Positions 34,001 through 37,000 of a DNA stretch of 64,000 bases are shown here, one piece after another. This DNA comes from Candidatus Omnitrophota bacterium. Lineage in GTDB: Bacteria; Omnitrophota; Gorgyraeia; Tantalellales; Tantalellaceae. The translations under genes were made by a program, and so were the position numbers. Below the pieces are notes generated by a model. The model was not told the origin of the DNA. It saw nothing but the letters and a program-made list of their open reading frames with translations, and did no database searches. How positions within the stretch are numbered: position 1 is the first letter of the stretch; each line of letters begins with the position of its first letter. The stretch lies in assembly GCA_014728045.1 (NCBI GenBank), contig WJMH01000017.1, positions 1-64,000 of the forward strand. The letters are read 5' to 3'.

Positions 34001-37000
34001 TCGAAGGAACGCGACTGGATCAACAGAGAGCGCGCATAGACGGCCTGAAAGGCCTCATGCAGTATGCTCCGGATAACACCGCAGAGGACGCGGTAAGGGA
34101 CAAGCTTCTGGCCGCTCATACCGCGATGCTGGATATGTACGACTCCGAGACCGGGGACGTGGTCAGCTCTTACAGGACGATTAAGGACCTTAATGAAGCC
34201 AGAGCGGGAACCCTTGTCGAGATGGGGCGGCTTAACATGCAGCGGGGTAACCTGGCACAGGCCCAAGCCGACCTTCAAAAGGCCCTTGCATTAAAGAAGG
34301 CTTTGCGCCAGGCCGAGGTCGCTCTTGACGAGGTCCGGACGAGACGGAAGGCAGCCGAACTTGCCGCGAACCGGGGCGAGGAGCTTACGGGTGTGAACGA
34401 AAAAGAGTATCTGGCCAGGGCGAGTATGGAGCTCGCGCGCGAAGCTGATGATCCGGCCGATAAAAAGAATTACTTGGAGAACGCCATTTCCCGGATGCCC
34501 GGTAAGGCGGAGGCTTATTTTGAGCTGGCAGGCCTTCAAAGATCCGAAGGCGACCTCGCCGGCGCGCTTAAGACCCTTAAAAGAGGTCTTGCCTCCAGCG
34601 AAGAAGAGGCCTCGCGCGATCGGTTTGAAAGATCCATACAGGAGATTGAGACCATAGACAGGGTGATAGACAGCGTGCTTGACCGTGATATAGCTCTTCA
34701 GATAGCGGCCCTGCCCGGGGACATGAAAGAGGCCGACCGCGAGGAAGCGATAAGGCTCATGAGGAGAAGGTTGTCCGAAAGGGCAAATGAACAGGTGGAC
34801 CTGCGGGAGAGGTTGCGCCTTTTCTACAAGGCGAGTATCGGCGAGGACGAAGAGATCTCCGAAGAGGAAGAGGCCGGCATGAGAAGAATGGTCGAAGAAG
34901 CTCTTGCCGCAGACAAGACGGGCCTGGAAGAGCTGGCTCCCCGCGGCGAGCCCGTCGAAAGGATCATGCAGCGCGGGGAGGAACTTCTCTCCCGCGACAG
35001 GCTGGATGAGCTTGAAGAATTGCTCTACCGGGCGTCGGAGAGGGGTATTACCGATGCCAGACTGGAATCATTGCAGGCAAGACGCCTTATCGCTTCACTG
35101 AAGGACATCGTTGAACGCGGTCAGAGCGGGTGGCAGGAAGAATCTCCCAAGCGGGAAGAAGTAATAGCAAGCCAGATAGATATGATAGATGACGGAGAGC
35201 TGAGGAACAGGGCACGTGCCGAGTTGGCAGCTTACTACGCTCTCAAGGCCGGAATGCTGAAAGGGGCCGAAAGAGAAAAGGCCAGCGGATCCGCCGCTGA
35301 GAACTACCGGAAGGTCCTGGCCGCCGATCCCTTCTCGATGCATGCGCTGAGGGGTCTTTCCGCACTGAGGGGAACGGAAGCCGAGGTGGCCATGCACGTG
35401 CGCGACAATATCCTGCGTGACGGGCGCCTTAAGGATAAGAGCGATCCTTACAAGGCCGAGCTTCTGTCCTTCCTCGAGGAGAAAAGAAGCTCCTGGCAGA
35501 GGACAGGTAACGCCTTCAGGTTATCTTCCGCCATGGTGGATAACTTCGGAGATGTTTCGGCGGATGTCGCTTCGCGCCTTCTGGATGCCTCGTTCGGGCA
35601 GGGTCTGCGCACGTCGGTCCAGACTGTTCTCGATAAGGCTGCTTCGTACGGGACGCCCGCGGAATACATAACGGTTCTTGAGAGGCTTAACAGCCACCTG
35701 AAGGCCATGAGTGAGAGTGAGCTTGCCCGGTACAGTGACCTTGTCATACCGCCGAGCGGGTTCACGGCAGGCAACCAGCTTTTAAGCAGGACGGCGCTTG
35801 CCCGTGCGTACGTGAATATCGGCAAGGGAGATCACCTCAAGGCGGAGGAAGAGGCGCGTGCGGCGGAGAGCTTGAGCGCGTATTCGGCGGATGACGCCGC
35901 ACTGGCGCGACTGAGGATACGTATGGCAAGAGGCGATTCGTTCGCGGTGCCCGGCTCCTGGTGGCTGGCGAAGAGGAATCTCTCTCCGGAAGCCAGGGAA
36001 CAGGCCGATCGCGCCCGGGCGCTGAACCTTATGGAAAGGGCTTCCGCCGAAGGTGTTTCAGACAACAGAAAGATAAGGCTTCTGCGCAAGGCTCTGTCAC
36101 TGGATCCGGAGAATACGCGTATCATGACCGCGCTCAAGGGCGCATACGATAGGGCCGCCCGGTATAAGGACGCCCTTGAGGAAGCCGTCTCCGCCATGGA
36201 GACCATGCTTGCCGAAAGAAAGTATGCCGAAGCGAGAGATTTCTACCTGGCCGATATCCAGGGAAGCTCCTTTTTCGCCGATTACAGCCAGAGGAGGTTC
36301 CGCGATGAAATGGCCGAGCTTGCGAACATGTATGACAGGGTCAGGTTGTATCTGAGGGCATTGCCTCCCGAACCTGCCGCGATGGCCCCGGGGATCATGA
36401 TGGGAGTTGTCGGCGCAGATACCGACATGCTTGAAGAACTGAACGATAGATATAATGATGTCGAGTTCGTCAGCGTTAACGAGAGCGGAGAGTCGGGAAT
36501 GAAAGCGATGAGCGGGATGGAAGGCCCCGCCATGCGTTATCTTGTCGATGTCTCCGGCCAGGAACTTGAAGAGGACCTGGATAAGCTGGTCACGCAGGCC
36601 AGGCGCCAGTCGTTCATGGCAATGTACCCGTATCTTGCAGGCCTTGACGCGGCATCGGTAAGCTCCCTGAGCGACACGTCCATACAGGATGCTCTGGAGA
36701 TAGTGGCCCTTTCCCTGGACAGGGAAAGACCGGCTTTTGAGGATGACCTCCTGGAAGAACTTTCGAGGGCCGAGGTCGCGCCCGATAGAACAGTGGCCGC
36801 TGATGTCTCACCGGGTGACAGCGAGAAGTGGGTGCGTAATAATGTCGCCGTGCTTGAAGAATACAAGAAAGCGCGAGATGAAGGCCTTCCTCAGCAAGGC
36901 GCGGCCGCGAAACTGCTCGCCTTGCGCGAGAAACTCATGGACCACTTAAGTGACAGGTCGCAGGAGGAGGCCGGCAGGATGATGGCCGAACACCAGGGTA